Assembly (NCBI GenBank): GCA_024697655.1
Contig: JAILFI010000034.1
Span: 1 to 37,858 of the forward strand
From: Clostridiales bacterium
GTDB taxonomy: Bacteria; Bacillota_A; Clostridia; Peptostreptococcales; Anaerovoracaceae
Length of the DNA stretch: 37,858 nt
Reading direction: 5' to 3'
The notes below the pieces were generated by a model. That model searched no databases. It saw only the letters and a list, made by a program, of their open reading frames with translations, and was not told where the DNA came from. Of the stretch, positions 7,020 through 16,116 are shown one piece after another (positions within the stretch are counted from its first letter, which is position 1; each line of letters starts with the position of its first letter). The position numbers were made by a program, and so were the translations under genes.

Positions 7020-8903
7020 TTAGTTGTCATCGTCCACAACTTCGAAGTCCGCATCGACGACGTTGTCGTCCTGCGCGTTCTGCTGGCCTGCGCCGGGGTT
7101 CTGACCGGCGTTGCCCATGTTGGGATCCTGGCCCATGTTCGCGCCCTGCTGCGCTGCCTGCTGTTGCTGCGCTTTTTCGTACATCTTCGCGGAGATCGTG
7201 TGGAACTGCTCTGTCAGCGCTTCGGTCTTCGCTTTGATGTCGTCGACAGTGCCGTTGTTCATGACCGCCTGCAGGTCTTCCTTAGCCTGGGTGATCTTTG
7301 CTTTTTCATCATCGGACAGCATGCCGTCGAGTTCCTTCAGGTTCTTCTCTGTCTCATAGATGAGCGTTTCCGCCTGGTTGCGGATCTCGATTTCTTCCTT
7401 GCGCTGTTTATCTTCCGCCGCATACTGTTCCGCTTCCTTGACTTTTGCGTTGATCTCGTCCTCGGACAGTTTGGTGGAGGAAGTAATGGTGATCTGCTGG
7501 CTCTTACCGGTGCCGAGATCCTTCGCGCTGACATTTACGATGCCGTTGGCGTCGATATCAAATGTGACTTCGATCTGCGGAATGCCGCGCGGTGCCGGCG
7601 GGATACCGGTGAGCTGGAAGCGTCCGAGCGTCGTGTTGCCGCTCGCCATTTCACGTTCGCCCTGCATGACGTGGATGTCGACTGCCGTCTGGTTGTCCGC
7701 CGCGGTCGAGAAGATCTGGCTCTTCTTCGTCGGGATCGTGGTGTTGCGCTCGATCAGTTTGGTAGCAACGCCGCCGAGTGTTTCGATGGACAGGGACAGC
7801 GGTGTGACGTCGAGCAGCAGGATGTCGTTGACCTCGCCGGTCAGAACGCCTGCCTGGATCGCCGCACCGATCGCAACGCATTCATCAGGGTTGACACCCT
7901 TGAACGGCTCTTTGCCGGTGATGCGCTTGACAGCTTCCTGTACGGCCGGGATACGCGTGCTGCCGCCAACAAGGATGACTTTGGAGATATCGTTGTTGGT
8001 AACGCCCGCATCTGCCATCGCCTTTCTCATCGGTTCGACCGTTGCGTTGACCAGATCTTCTGTCAGCTGATCGAACTTGGCTCTTGTGATGTCCATGTTC
8101 ATGTGGAGCGGACCGTTCTGGTTGACCGTGATGAACGGCAGGTTGACGTTCGTTGTGGTCGCACTGGAGAGTTCCTTCTTAGCTTTCTCCGCCGCTTCCT
8201 TCAGTCTCTGCAGCGCCATTTTGTCCTGTCTCAGATCGATGCCGTTCTCTTTGCCGAATTCATCCGCCATGTAGTTGAGGAGTTTTTCATCGAAGTCGTC
8301 ACCGCCGAGCTTGTTGTTGCCGTTCGTAGCGAGTACCTCGAAGACACCGTCACCGAGTTCCATGACGGAGACGTCGAACGTGCCGCCGCCCAGGTCGTAG
8401 ACGAGGACTTTCTGGTTGGTTTCTTCTTTGTCGAGCCCGTACGCCAGCGCTGCGGCTGTCGGCTCGTTGATGATGCGCTTGACATCCAGACCCGCGATGC
8501 GGCCGGCATCTTTGGTCGCCTGCTTCTGGCTGTCCGTGAAGTATGCCGGAACGGTGATGACAGCTTCTGTGACCGGGCCGCCCAGATAGGCTTCCGCATC
8601 GGTCTTCAGTTTGGCCAGGATCATCGCGGAGATGTCCTGCGGGGTGTAGTTCTTGCCGTCGATCTGGACGGTGTAGCTCTCACCCATGTGGCGTTTGATG
8701 GATGCGATCGTTCTTTCCGGGTTGGTGACAGCCTGTCTCTTGGCCGTTTCACCGACGAGGCGTTCGCCGGTCTTCGAAAAACTGACGACGGACGGAGTCG
8801 TTCTGGCTCCTTCCGAGTTGGTGATGACGACGGGATCGCCGCCTTCCAGAACTGCGACGCAGCTGTTAGTGGTTCCCAGGTCGATGCCGATAACTTTTCC
8901 CAT
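7020..8903 (-). CDS. dnaK: Molecular chaperone DnaK (Hsp70)
   Basis: ATP-dependent chaperone, 627 residues. The nucleotide-binding domain starts [20 protein letters not shown] and includes [18 protein letters not shown], the sequence [24 protein letters not shown] and [13 protein letters not shown]. The substrate-binding domain contains [12 protein letters not shown] and [12 protein letters not shown]. The C-terminus is a Gln/Gly/Asn-rich linker followed by an acidic tail (DFEVVDDD), as is usual. The ATG at 8903 has AAAGGAG ten bases upstream. It is third in the CIRCE-controlled operon and partners with GrpE and DnaJ. Confidence 0.99.
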   Translation of the reverse strand: MGKVIGIDLGTTNSCVAVLEGGDPVVITNSEGARTTPSVVSFSKTGERLVGETAKRQAVTNPERTIASIKRHMGESYTVQIDGKNYTPQDISAMILAKLKTDAEAYLGGPVTEAVITVPAYFTDSQKQATKDAGRIAGLDVKRIINEPTAAALAYGLDKEETNQKVLVYDLGGGTFDVSVMELGDGVFEVLATNGNNKLGGDDFDEKLLNYMADEFGKENGIDLRQDKMALQRLKEAAEKAKKELSSATTTNVNLPFITVNQNGPLHMNMDITRAKFDQLTEDLVNATVEPMRKAMADAGVTNNDISKVILVGGSTRIPAVQEAVKRITGKEPFKGVNPDECVAIGAAIQAGVLTGEVNDILLLDVTPLSLSIETLGGVATKLIERNTTIPTKKSQIFSTAADNQTAVDIHVMQGEREMASGNTTLGRFQLTGIPPAPRGIPQIEVTFDIDANGIVNVSAKDLGTGKSQQITITSSTKLSEDEINAKVKEAEQYAAEDKQRKEEIEIRNQAETLIYETEKNLKELDGMLSDDEKAKITQAKEDLQAVMNNGTVDDIKAKTEALTEQFHTISAKMYEKAQQQQAAQQGANMGQDPNMGNAGQNPGAGQQNAQDDNVVDADFEVVDDDN

Positions 8904-9001
8904 TGCTAGTATCTCCTTTGCTTTTGATAAACTTGGTGGTTTCTTTTCTTATTCACAGTTTGGTTTATCTCAATAGCCGTGACGGCTTTGAAATCATTTG
9001 T

Positions 9002-9613
9002 TTAGTTGGCCACTTTGACCATCGACGGGCGGATCACCTTGCCGTTGAGTTTGTAGCCTTTCTGAAGGACGCAGGAAACGCAGCCGCTCTCGACTTCATC
9101 GGTGTCCTCCATCATGACCGCATTGTGGACATTGGGATCAAACACTTCTTTTTCTGCCGCGATTTCTTCAACGCCTGCGTGCTTGAGTACGTTGTTGAAC
9201 TGATCGAGGATCATCTGCATGCCCTCCTTAAAGCCTTCATCCGCGTCATGCTCCATGGCGCGGTCGAAGTTGTCGAGGACGGTCAGAAGTTCCGTGACGA
9301 TCTTTTCGTTGGCATAAGCACGGGTCTCTTCTCTTTCTTTGGCGACGCGGCGCTTGTAATTCTGGAAGTCTGCCATCAGACGCAGATACTGGTCTTTCAT
9401 AGGCTCTTCCTGTTCTTCTTTCGCCCGGTCCTCAGAGTCCGGTTCCCCGGCTGTCTCTTCCGGCTTCGCCGCATCAGCTTCCGCCCCTTTGGGATCTGCG
9501 GTTTCCTGACTGTCCTGCTCTTCGCAGGATCCTTCTTCCGCGGTCTGTTCCGGCGTTTCTTCGGCAGGATCCTTCTTCAGGACGTCTTCTTTATCTTTCT
9601 TGCTCTTTGTCAT
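9002..9613 (-). CDS. grpE: Nucleotide exchange factor GrpE
   Basis: Releases ADP from DnaK and acts as a heat sensor, 203 residues. The first ~80 residues are highly charged and Glu-rich, likely disordered then coiled coil. The conserved core follows: DQYLRLMADFQNYKRRVAKE, then LLTVLDNFDRAMEHD, and near the end VEEIAAEKEVFDPNVHNAVM and VLQKGYKLNGKVIRPSMVKV. The N-terminal acidic region is longer than in E. coli GrpE, which is common in Clostridia. Its start overlaps hrcA by 23 bases but has its own good ribosome binding site, GGAGG six bases upstream. Confidence 0.97.
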   Translation of the reverse strand: MTKSKKDKEDVLKKDPAEETPEQTAEEGSCEEQDSQETADPKGAEADAAKPEETAGEPDSEDRAKEEQEEPMKDQYLRLMADFQNYKRRVAKEREETRAYANEKIVTELLTVLDNFDRAMEHDADEGFKEGMQMILDQFNNVLKHAGVEEIAAEKEVFDPNVHNAVMMEDTDEVESGCVSCVLQKGYKLNGKVIRPSMVKVAN

Positions 9614-10646
9614 TCTGTCCTCCCGGCAAAGTAAATGCGTTATTCAGGTTGTCTGTCAGGTATTCAACGACCGATGCGATCTTGCCGTATTTCATACGCG
9701 TCGGTCCGATCACGCCGATCCTGCCGACCAGTTTGCCGTCGATGTGGTACGTCGCGGTGATCAGGCTGCAGTCTTTCATGTCTTCGATGTCGTTTTCGTC
9801 ACCGATCGTGATCGTCAGACCTTCGCCTCTTCTGATGAGTTCATCGGTCATGGCGTCCTTGCGGTTGAGCATATTCAGGAACATGCGTGCCCTGCTGATG
9901 TCGCTGTATTCCGGAAGATCGAAGATGTTCGAGTAGCCGTCCAGATAAAGGTTGATGTTGAGCATATCCTCGAATGTGCGCATCAGATGCGGCATGACGT
10001 TGTCCTGCACAAGGCGCATCATCTCGATGTCGGACTCGAAATCCCGGATGATGTCCATCTTGATGGCTTCGCTGAGCGTCTTCCCTTTATAGGAATACGT
10101 GAACGACTTCGAGAGCATATCCAGCGTTTCTTCCTGATAGCCCTGCATGATCCGGAGCGACTGATTGGAGATCTTGCCGCTTTCGGATACGATCATCAGT
10201 ACAACGGTGTGTTCGTCTACCGGCAGCAGCCTGATGTACTTGATAACGTCCTGCTCTTTACGCGGTGTCATAGCGAACGCGGTGAGCCGGGTGATCTCCG
10301 AGAGAATATGAGCGGCGTGCTCTATCGTCTTGTCCAGTTCATCGAAGTTGGCCATCAGCTGCGAGGAAATCGCGTCCTTCTCCGCTTTGGTCAGTTCCTG
10401 CCGCTTCATCAGTTCATTGACATACAGGCGATAGGCTTTCTCGGACGGGATGCGGCCTGCAGAAGTGTGCGGATGGGTCAGATACCCCATCTCTTCGAGG
10501 TCCGCCATCTCATTACGGATCGTAGCGGGGCTGAAGCCCAGATCGTACTTTCTGGTCAGGGTCCTGGATCCAACAGGTTCTGCGGTGGCGACAAAATCAC
10601 TGATGATCGCCTGCAGCACCTTTAGTTTTCTTTCATTCAAATCCAT
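9591..10646 (-). CDS. hrcA: Heat-inducible transcription repressor HrcA
   Basis: Represses class I heat-shock genes by binding CIRCE; its folding depends on GroEL, giving feedback control. The ATG at 10646 gives 351 residues starting MDLNERKLKVLQAIISDFVA. It is preceded by AGAGGTG, whereas the further-upstream start at 10679 would lie within the operator. A winged helix-turn-helix (residues 1-80) contains EPVGSRTLTRKYDL, then FSPATIRNEMADLEEMGYL and HPHTSAGRIPSEKAYR. A GAF-like domain and the inserted dimerisation domain follow (TIGDENDIEDMKDCSLITATY; GRIGVIGPTRMKYGKIASVV). It is the first gene of the operon and autoregulated. Confidence 0.98.
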   Translation of the reverse strand: MDLNERKLKVLQAIISDFVATAEPVGSRTLTRKYDLGFSPATIRNEMADLEEMGYLTHPHTSAGRIPSEKAYRLYVNELMKRQELTKAEKDAISSQLMANFDELDKTIEHAAHILSEITRLTAFAMTPRKEQDVIKYIRLLPVDEHTVVLMIVSESGKISNQSLRIMQGYQEETLDMLSKSFTYSYKGKTLSEAIKMDIIRDFESDIEMMRLVQDNVMPHLMRTFEDMLNINLYLDGYSNIFDLPEYSDISRARMFLNMLNRKDAMTDELIRRGEGLTITIGDENDIEDMKDCSLITATYHIDGKLVGRIGVIGPTRMKYGKIASVVEYLTDNLNNAFTLPGGQNDKEQER

Positions 10647-10665
10647 GGTCTCACCTCTTTTGGTA

Positions 10666-10692
10666 TTAGCACTCATCACACGTGAGTGCTAA
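10666..10692 (-). promoter_or_regulatory. CIRCE operator (HrcA binding site)
   Basis: Perfect inverted repeat TTAGCACTC-N9-GAGTGCTAA, identical to the CIRCE consensus, 19 bases upstream of the hrcA start and just downstream of the -10 element. It would overlap the transcription start region, so bound HrcA should block initiation. No second copy appears in the window; in particular there is none in front of dnaK. Confidence 0.98.
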
Positions 10693-10701
10693 CCTATACT
10701 T

Positions 10702-10730
10702 AATATAATGCCCGCAAGGTAGTCTGTCAA
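10702..10730 (-). promoter_or_regulatory. SigmaA-type promoter of the hrcA-grpE-dnaK-dnaJ operon
   Basis: On the minus strand TTGACA (10725-10730), a 17-base spacer, then TATATT (10702-10707). Initiation would fall at about 10695, immediately upstream of CIRCE. A long inverted repeat lies across the spacer and upstream flank (separate entry). Confidence 0.9.
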
Positions 10731-10764
10731 CACCTTTTAGGAAGATTTCAGGCTCTTGCGGGCA
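10709..10764. repeat. Ten-base inverted repeat flanking the -35 box of the hrcA promoter
   Basis: TGCCCGCAAG at 10709-10718 and its exact complement CTTGCGGGCA at 10755-10764 are separated by 36 bases. The left arm lies in the promoter spacer next to the -10 hexamer; the -35 hexamer is in the loop. On the minus strand it follows the glpK stop, and the right-hand arm is followed by ATTATATT, so it may act as a long-loop glpK terminator or as an operator. Confidence 0.7.
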
Positions 10765-10814
10765 ATGTATTTGGAACAGTTGTTAAGTTGATGAAACGGA
10801 ATCGCTGAGGGGCG

Positions 10815-12308
10815 TCATCCGCGCACCCAGCCCCCTGCTCTTCTGACCGCTTCATGCCAGTTTTCAAGCATTTCGCCGCGCATGTCCGCAGCCATCGCCG
10901 GTGTAAAGATCCGGTCTATCTGCTCATTTTCTTTGATCTCGTCAAGGCCTTCCCAGTACCCTGCCGCAAGCCCCGCAAGATAAGCTGCTCCGAGAGAAGT
11001 CGTCTCCACAACAGCCGGTCTGACAACGGGGGTGGCGAGCAGGTCCGCCTGGATCTGCATCAGGAAATCGTTGGCGCAGGCGCCGCCGTCCACTTTAAAT
11101 GTCTTGAGCGGATGCCCAAGATCGTCTTTCATCGCGTTGGACAGATCGACTGTCTGGTAAGCCATCGATTCCAGCGCTGCGCGTACGATGTGCGCGCGTT
11201 TGGTGCCTCTTGTGAGGCCGCAGATCGTCCCTCTTGCGAACGGATCCCAGTGCGGTGCGCCAAGCCCTGTAAAAGCAGGAACCAGATAGACGCCGTCGTT
11301 ATCCGCGACAGAGGTGGCAAGGGTTTCGGATTCGGAGGCGCTCTTCAGAATACCGAGTTCATCGCGCAGCCACTGGATGACCGCGCCTTCCACGAAGATC
11401 GAGCCCTCCATCGCATACGTCGTTCTGCCGTTCAGCGTCCAGCCGACTGTTGACAGGAGTCCGTTTGCGGATTTTACGACAGTGTCTCCCGTATTGAGCA
11501 GCATAAAACCGCCTGTCCCGTAGGTCATTTTCCCTTCCTGCTCCTCAAAACAGAGCTGTCCGAAGAGCGCTGCCTGCTGGTCGCCTGCCGCGCCGGTGAT
11601 GGGGACCGGACCGCCGAACATGGTCTCGTCGGTCTCGCCGTAGAAAACGCTGTTTTCGACCGGCTCAGGCAGCATGGATGCCGGGATGCCGAGCAGCGAG
11701 AGCAGTTCTTCATCCCACTGCAGAGTGTGGATATTGAAGAGCATCGTGCGGGCAGCGTTGGAATGATCCGTGACATGGACCCTTCCGCCGGTGAGGTTCC
11801 AGATGAGCCAGGTCTCGATGGTCCCGAAGAGCAGATCGCCTGCCTCCGCGCGTTCCCGCGCGCCGTCCACATGGTCCAGGATCCATTTGATCTTTGTGCC
11901 GGAAAAGTACGGATCGAGGATCAGACCAGTCTTCTCCCGGATCATTTCTTTCACCTCATCCGTCCCGATCTCGTTGCAGAGATCGGCGGTCCTGCGGCAC
12001 TGCCATACGATCGCGTTATAGACCGGCTTTCCCGTGTTCCTGTCCCAGACGACCGTCGTTTCACGCTGGTTGGTGATCCCGATCGCAGCGATATCATCCC
12101 AGAAGGCACCGATCTTGGCAAGCGCTTCCCGGCAGACAAGCAGCTGTGTCTGCCAGATCTCCATGGCATCGTGCTCCACCCAGCCGGCCTGCGGATAGAT
12201 CTGCCTGAACTCTTTCTGCGCCATGCTCACCATGGCCCCTTTCTTGTTATAAAGAACGCACCGGGAGCTCGTCGTTCCCTGGTCGATCGCCATCATGTAT
12301 TGCTTCAT
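10815..12308 (-). CDS. glpK: Glycerol kinase
   Basis: Phosphorylates glycerol to sn-glycerol-3-phosphate with ATP (FGGY family), 497 residues from the ATG at 12308, the usual size. It starts [20 protein letters not shown] (phosphate-1 loop). Other motifs are [11 protein letters not shown], the run [19 protein letters not shown], then [39 protein letters not shown] and [19 protein letters not shown] start 27 bases upstream is possible, but GGGG lies eight bases before this ATG and the N-terminus matches the family exactly. Residue 230, which by alignment is the HPr-phosphorylated histidine in B. subtilis and enterococcal enzymes, is Met here. The gene stands alone, with no glpF or glpD beside it. 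Confidence 0.97.
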   Translation of the reverse strand: MKQYMMAIDQGTTSSRCVLYNKKGAMVSMAQKEFRQIYPQAGWVEHDAMEIWQTQLLVCREALAKIGAFWDDIAAIGITNQRETTVVWDRNTGKPVYNAIVWQCRRTADLCNEIGTDEVKEMIREKTGLILDPYFSGTKIKWILDHVDGARERAEAGDLLFGTIETWLIWNLTGGRVHVTDHSNAARTMLFNIHTLQWDEELLSLLGIPASMLPEPVENSVFYGETDETMFGGPVPITGAAGDQQAALFGQLCFEEQEGKMTYGTGGFMLLNTGDTVVKSANGLLSTVGWTLNGRTTYAMEGSIFVEGAVIQWLRDELGILKSASESETLATSVADNDGVYLVPAFTGLGAPHWDPFARGTICGLTRGTKRAHIVRAALESMAYQTVDLSNAMKDDLGHPLKTFKVDGGACANDFLMQIQADLLATPVVRPAVVETTSLGAAYLAGLAAGYWEGLDEIKENEQIDRIFTPAMAADMRGEMLENWHEAVRRAGGWVRG

Positions 12309-12395
12309 ATCTATACCCCGCGGATCATGCCGCACGTAAGAAATAGCTGACAGTGTATGTAGCCGGTCACAGTTGTGTGTCCTGTATCAAGTATA

Positions 12396-13568
12396 TCATG
12401 CGGGATGGTCCGGTGCATCTGTTCCCCGCATGAAGGCGCTCATGATCTCATTGGAGACGGCGATGCCTTCCTCCGTCAGACGCAGGCAGCTGCCTTCCCG
12501 GACGATCAACCCGTCACGGATCCATTTGCTGACAGGCGGCGGATCGCTGCGGTAGGCTTCTTCCACCGCCTTTCCGAACCGCTTCAGGAACCGCTCGGTG
12601 TCGAGTCCCTGTCTTGTCCTGAGCGCTGTAAAGCAGAATATCTCCATAGCATCGTCCGCGCTTTCCGGTGAAGCACTGTCCAAAGCAGTGCGGCCACCTT
12701 CGATCATGCGGCTCCAGCTGTGAAGATCCGGCGGGTTCTGATACCTGCAGCCATCAAAATAGGAAGCGGCAGCCGGGCCGAGCCCGATGAAAGGCTCCAT
12801 GGCCCAGTATTTCAGATTGTGCCGGCAGGCTTTTCCGGGCAATGCAAAATTGGAGATCTCATAATGCTCGTATCCGCATTCTTCCAGCAGCGCTTTGGCA
12901 TCATGATACATGCGGCGGTCCAGCGCATACGGCGGCAGATCAAGCCTGCCGTCTTTGTAGGCTTCATAAAAAGGCGTCCCTTCTTCCAGCTGGATCGTAT
13001 ATACGGAAAGATGCGCCGGTTTGAGGGCAGTCACTTCTTTGAGCGTTGTCATCCACTGCGCATGCGTCTGCCCGGGGATTCCGAACATCAGATCGATGTT
13101 GATGTTGTCAAATCCCGCCGAGACAGCTCTTTCATATGCCGTAAGGAATCCCCTGCGGTCATGGATCCTCCCCAGCGTTCCAAGCAGGCCGTCATCGAGT
13201 GACTGGGCGCCGACCGAAAGACGGGTGACGCCGTTCTCACGCATAGCGGAAAGGAGATCTTCCGTCAGGGAATCCGGATTTGCTTCGCATGTGATCTCCG
13301 CATCCTGTGTAACGGAAAAGTGCTGCCTGGTGCGGCTCATCAGTTCACTGAACTGTACCGGCGTCAAAAGGGACGGTGTGCCGCCGCCGATAAAGACAGT
13401 ATCGACCGGACAGTTCTCTGTTCCGGCATGATAAAGCGCCATCTCCCGGAAAAGACAGTTTGTGAAATCACCGGGGACGCCGCCCTCCCGGACCGGATAG
13501 GATACGAATCCGCAATACCCGCACTTTTGTCTGCAGTATGGGATATGTATGTAAAGACCATTGCTCAT
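12396..13568 (-). CDS. hemW: Radical SAM protein HemW (coproporphyrinogen III oxidase-like)
   Basis: HemW-type radical SAM enzyme, thought to act as a heme chaperone rather than as the HemN decarboxylase. It has 390 residues and starts MSNGLYIHIPYC. The Fe-S/SAM motif CxxxCxxC is C12-C16-C19 (CRQKCGYC). Next come VDTVFIGGGTPSLL, then TCEANPDSL, VTRLSVGAQSLDD and FDNINIDLMFGIPGQT. The C-terminal HemN_C domain contains RHNLKYWAMEPFIGLGPAA. An in-frame TGA lies ten to twelve bases upstream of the ATG at 13568, so no longer form is possible. There is no Shine-Dalgarno sequence, and a candidate extended -10 element lies just upstream (separate entry). It sits between glpK and recA and is probably transcribed alone. 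Confidence 0.94.
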   Translation of the reverse strand: MSNGLYIHIPYCRQKCGYCGFVSYPVREGGVPGDFTNCLFREMALYHAGTENCPVDTVFIGGGTPSLLTPVQFSELMSRTRQHFSVTQDAEITCEANPDSLTEDLLSAMRENGVTRLSVGAQSLDDGLLGTLGRIHDRRGFLTAYERAVSAGFDNINIDLMFGIPGQTHAQWMTTLKEVTALKPAHLSVYTIQLEEGTPFYEAYKDGRLDLPPYALDRRMYHDAKALLEECGYEHYEISNFALPGKACRHNLKYWAMEPFIGLGPAAASYFDGCRYQNPPDLHSWSRMIEGGRTALDSASPESADDAMEIFCFTALRTRQGLDTERFLKRFGKAVEEAYRSDPPPVSKWIRDGLIVREGSCLRLTEEGIAVSNEIMSAFMRGTDAPDHPA

Positions 13569-13577
13569 AACATATGT

Positions 13578-13586
13578 ATCATACCA
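13578..13586 (-). promoter_or_regulatory. Extended -10 promoter of hemW, implying a nearly leaderless mRNA
   Basis: On the minus strand TGGTATGAT (TGn plus TATGAT) ends nine bases before the hemW ATG. Initiation at the normal distance falls at about 13571 to 13568, giving a 5' leader of zero to three bases. A TTGCCT at 15-base spacing could be a weak -35. No purine-rich ribosome binding site lies between the -10 element and the start. Confidence 0.55.
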
Positions 13587-13602
13587 TATTCAGAAAGGAG
13601 GC

Positions 13603-13637
13603 AATAAAAATAAAGCGCGGGGACAGTTCCCCGCGCT
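13603..13637 (-). terminator. Rho-independent terminator of recA
   Basis: Ten-base perfect stem AGCGCGGGGA / TCCCCGCGCT with a four-base loop (13614-13637), followed on the minus strand by TTATTTTTATTG. It lies 14 bases after the recA stop codon and just upstream of the hemW promoter. Confidence 0.95.
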
Positions 13638-13651
13638 CGTGTTCTTCTTTA

Positions 13652-14764
13652 TCACATATCTACGATGACGCCGTCTTCATCTACGCGGAGCCCGTCCGCA
13701 TTCTTTGAGGGGGCGTCCTTTTCGCCTTCTTTCTTCTCGCGGAGCGTATCGTAGACTTTCTGCTCGATCTCAGCGATGATCTCCGGATTGGCTTTGAGGA
13801 ACCCTTTCGCATTCTCTCTTCCCTGTCCGATGCGGTCGCCATTATAGCTGAACCAGGAACCGGATTTCTGTACGATGTCGCGTTCGATCGCTGCGTCGAG
13901 CACGTTGCCTTCCCTTGAGATCCCTTCGCCGTACATAATGTCGAACTCGGCGGACTTGAACGGCGGCGCGACTTTATTCTTAACGATCTTTGCGCGGGTG
14001 TGGTTGCCGACCATCTGGTCGCCGACCTTGATCGATTCGATCCTGCGCACGTCGATGCGCATCGACGAATAGAACTTGAGTGCTCTTCCGCCCGTTGTGA
14101 CTTCCGGATTGCCGAACATGACGCCGACCTTTTCGCGGAGCTGATTGATGAAGATGACCGCGCAGTTTGAACGGTTGATCACACTGGTCATTTTGCGCAG
14201 AGCCTGCGACATCAGTCTGGCCTGCAGACCGATAAAACTGTCGCCCATATCCCCCTGGATCTCGCCCTTCGGAACGAGCGCCGCGACAGAGTCGATCACT
14301 ACGACGTCGAGTGCGCCGCTGCGGACCAGCATTTCGCAGATCTCAAGTGCCTGCTCGCCCGAATCGGGCTGGGAGACGAGGAGTTCATCAACATTTACGC
14401 CGAGTTTAGCGGCATATTCCGGATCGAGCGCGTGTTCCGCATCGATGAACGCTGCTTTGCCGCCCTTTTTCTGTGCTTCCGCGATGATGTGCAGCGTCAG
14501 GGTCGTTTTACCGGATGACTCCGGACCGTAGATCTCGGTGACTCTGCCCTTCGGGATCCCGCCGATACCGGTCGCGATGTCGAGCGTGATCGAACCGGTC
14601 GGGATCGCTTCCACGTTCATCCGCGCATTGTCATCGCCAAGGCGCATGACAGCCCCTTTACCATATTGTTTTTCGATCTGGTTGAGCGCAGCCTCGAGCG
14701 CTTTCTCGCGCTCCTCGCGTGTCGCGTTGATGTCGATGATTTCTTTAGATTTATTCGTTGCCAT
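13652..14764 (-). CDS. recA: Recombinase A
   Basis: DNA strand exchange protein and SOS co-protease, 370 residues from the ATG at 14764. GGAGG lies six bases upstream of this start; a start 12 bases further up lacks a site. It has the Walker A motif GPESSGKTT (residues 80-88), then [33 protein letters not shown], the loop L1/L2 region ([35 protein letters not shown]) and [12 protein letters not shown]. The C-terminus is short and acidic (DEDGVIVDM). It is monocistronic: it has its own promoter and SOS box and ends at a strong terminator. Confidence 0.99.
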   Translation of the reverse strand: MATNKSKEIIDINATREEREKALEAALNQIEKQYGKGAVMRLGDDNARMNVEAIPTGSITLDIATGIGGIPKGRVTEIYGPESSGKTTLTLHIIAEAQKKGGKAAFIDAEHALDPEYAAKLGVNVDELLVSQPDSGEQALEICEMLVRSGALDVVVIDSVAALVPKGEIQGDMGDSFIGLQARLMSQALRKMTSVINRSNCAVIFINQLREKVGVMFGNPEVTTGGRALKFYSSMRIDVRRIESIKVGDQMVGNHTRAKIVKNKVAPPFKSAEFDIMYGEGISREGNVLDAAIERDIVQKSGSWFSYNGDRIGQGRENAKGFLKANPEIIAEIEQKVYDTLREKKEGEKDAPSKNADGLRVDEDGVIVDM

Positions 14765-14780
14765 GGTTTCCTCCATAAAA

Positions 14781-14794
14781 AGAACATTTGTTCG
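14781..14794 (-). promoter_or_regulatory. SOS box (LexA/DinR binding site) of recA
   Basis: AGAACATTTGTTCG matches the Gram-positive LexA consensus CGAAC-N4-GTTCG at all but one position. It lies 16 bases upstream of the recA start and just downstream of the -10 hexamer, where LexA would block initiation. Confidence 0.93.
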
Positions 14795-14799
14795 TATTT

Positions 14800-14828
14800 A
14801 TAGTACATCAGCTGCGATACTGTGTCAA
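14800..14828 (-). promoter_or_regulatory. SigmaA-type promoter of recA
   Basis: Minus strand TTGACA (14823-14828), a 17-base spacer and TACTAT (14800-14805). Initiation would fall near 14793, within the SOS box. The 72 bases between this promoter and the deoB stop contain no convincing terminator, so some deoB read-through into recA is possible. Confidence 0.9.
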
Positions 14829-14900
14829 GAGCTGCTTCGAAGGAATTTTATCACAAATGACAAATTATGGCAATTTCTTAAACGCGTTGAAAAACCGGCG

Positions 14901-16073
14901 TTACAGCATGATCTCTTCCTTGAAACTGGTGCCGATCGCTGTCGGCTTTGCACCGAGGATGTCACAGATCGTCTGGCCGATATCGCCGTATGTAGAACGG
15001 ATCCCTAGATCGTATCCTTCTTTGATATGCCTGCCGTAAGCGACGAACGGGATGTATTCCCGCGTGTGATTGAAGCCGGCATGGATGGGATCGTTGCCGT
15101 GATCGGCCGTGAGCATCAGAATATCATCCTCTTTCATTGCCTCCAGGATGCCGGGCAGCGCCGCGTCGAATTCCTCGATCGCTTTTCCGTATCCAATCGG
15201 GTCGCGCCGATGTCCGAACTTGCTGTCGAAGTCTACCAGATTGGTGAACAGGAGTCCTTCGAATGCATTCTGCATCGCATCGACCGTCTTGGCGACACCG
15301 TCCAGATTGCTCTCTGTGTGAACGCTTTCCGTAATGCCCTGCCCGTTGAAGATATCGCGGATCTTGCCGACTGCATATACGGTCTTGCCGGCTTCTTTGA
15401 TATGGTCGAGCATCGTCGGCGCATGCGGATCGACGGAATAATCATGACGGTCCGACGTGCGCACACGTTTGCCGTCGATGATCTTGTAAGGCCGTGCGAT
15501 GACTCTGCAGCATGCGTATTCGCCGACCAGCATATCGCGGGCAGTCTGACAGATGCGGTATAACTCTTCGAGCGGGATCACATCCACATTTGCGGCGACC
15601 TGAAAGACGCTGTCGGCAGAGGTATAGATGATCGGGCTGCCGGTCGCTTCGTGTTCGTCGCCGAGTTCATCGATGATGTCCGTACCGGAAGCGACCTTAT
15701 TGCCGAGGGTGCTGCGGCCGATGGCTCTCTCGAACTGCTCCATGAATGCCGCCGGAAAGCCGTCCGGATACGTCTTGAACGGAATCTTCGTCTCGATGCC
15801 CGCGATCTCCCAATGTCCTGTTGTTGTGTCCTTGCCGCTTGAGATCTCTGCCAGTTTGCCGAAAGCCCCTTTCGGCGACGCGACCGCCAGTCTGCCGCCT
15901 GCTGCGCCTTGTATATTGCAGAAACCGAGTTCCCGGAGATGCGGGATCTTCATCTCCCCCATTCTGTCCAGGATATGGCCGAATGTGTCCGCCCCGGTAT
16001 CCCCGAAAGCGGCTGCATCCGGCAGTTCGCCGACACCAAGACTGTCAAGGACGATCAATATAATGCGTTTCAT
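14901..16073 (-). CDS. deoB: Phosphopentomutase
   Basis: Interconverts (deoxy)ribose-1-phosphate and (deoxy)ribose-5-phosphate in nucleoside catabolism; a metalloenzyme of the alkaline phosphatase superfamily, 390 residues. It starts MKRIILIVLDSLGVGELPDA with the first metal ligand Asp. Further motifs are GADTFGHI, then GKDTTTGHWEIAG (catalytic Thr region), TSADSVFQVAAN and LTADHGNDP. The ATG at 16073 has AAGGAGG eight bases upstream. It lies 43 bases after the metallophosphoesterase gene, at the end of a long run of closely spaced genes. It is far from any deoC or nucleoside phosphorylase gene in this window. It produces pentose phosphate that the split transketolase further upstream could use. 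Confidence 0.97.
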   Translation of the reverse strand: MKRIILIVLDSLGVGELPDAAAFGDTGADTFGHILDRMGEMKIPHLRELGFCNIQGAAGGRLAVASPKGAFGKLAEISSGKDTTTGHWEIAGIETKIPFKTYPDGFPAAFMEQFERAIGRSTLGNKVASGTDIIDELGDEHEATGSPIIYTSADSVFQVAANVDVIPLEELYRICQTARDMLVGEYACCRVIARPYKIIDGKRVRTSDRHDYSVDPHAPTMLDHIKEAGKTVYAVGKIRDIFNGQGITESVHTESNLDGVAKTVDAMQNAFEGLLFTNLVDFDSKFGHRRDPIGYGKAIEEFDAALPGILEAMKEDDILMLTADHGNDPIHAGFNHTREYIPFVAYGRHIKEGYDLGIRSTYGDIGQTICDILGAKPTAIGTSFKEEIML

Positions 16074-16116
16074 CGAAATACCTCCTTCAATAGCCGGATA
16101 TTTAATGTCAAAGAGT

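Noticed and set aside
7011..8909. 632-codon open frame on the plus strand
   Set aside because: It is the antisense of dnaK. The opposite strand has an unmistakable Hsp70 sequence, and the plus-strand translation shows no family motifs; it is an effect of codon bias in the real gene.
14829..14900. Possible deoB terminator (AACGC/GCGTT stem)
   Set aside because: A five-base stem with a twelve-base loop and no T run is too weak to call.
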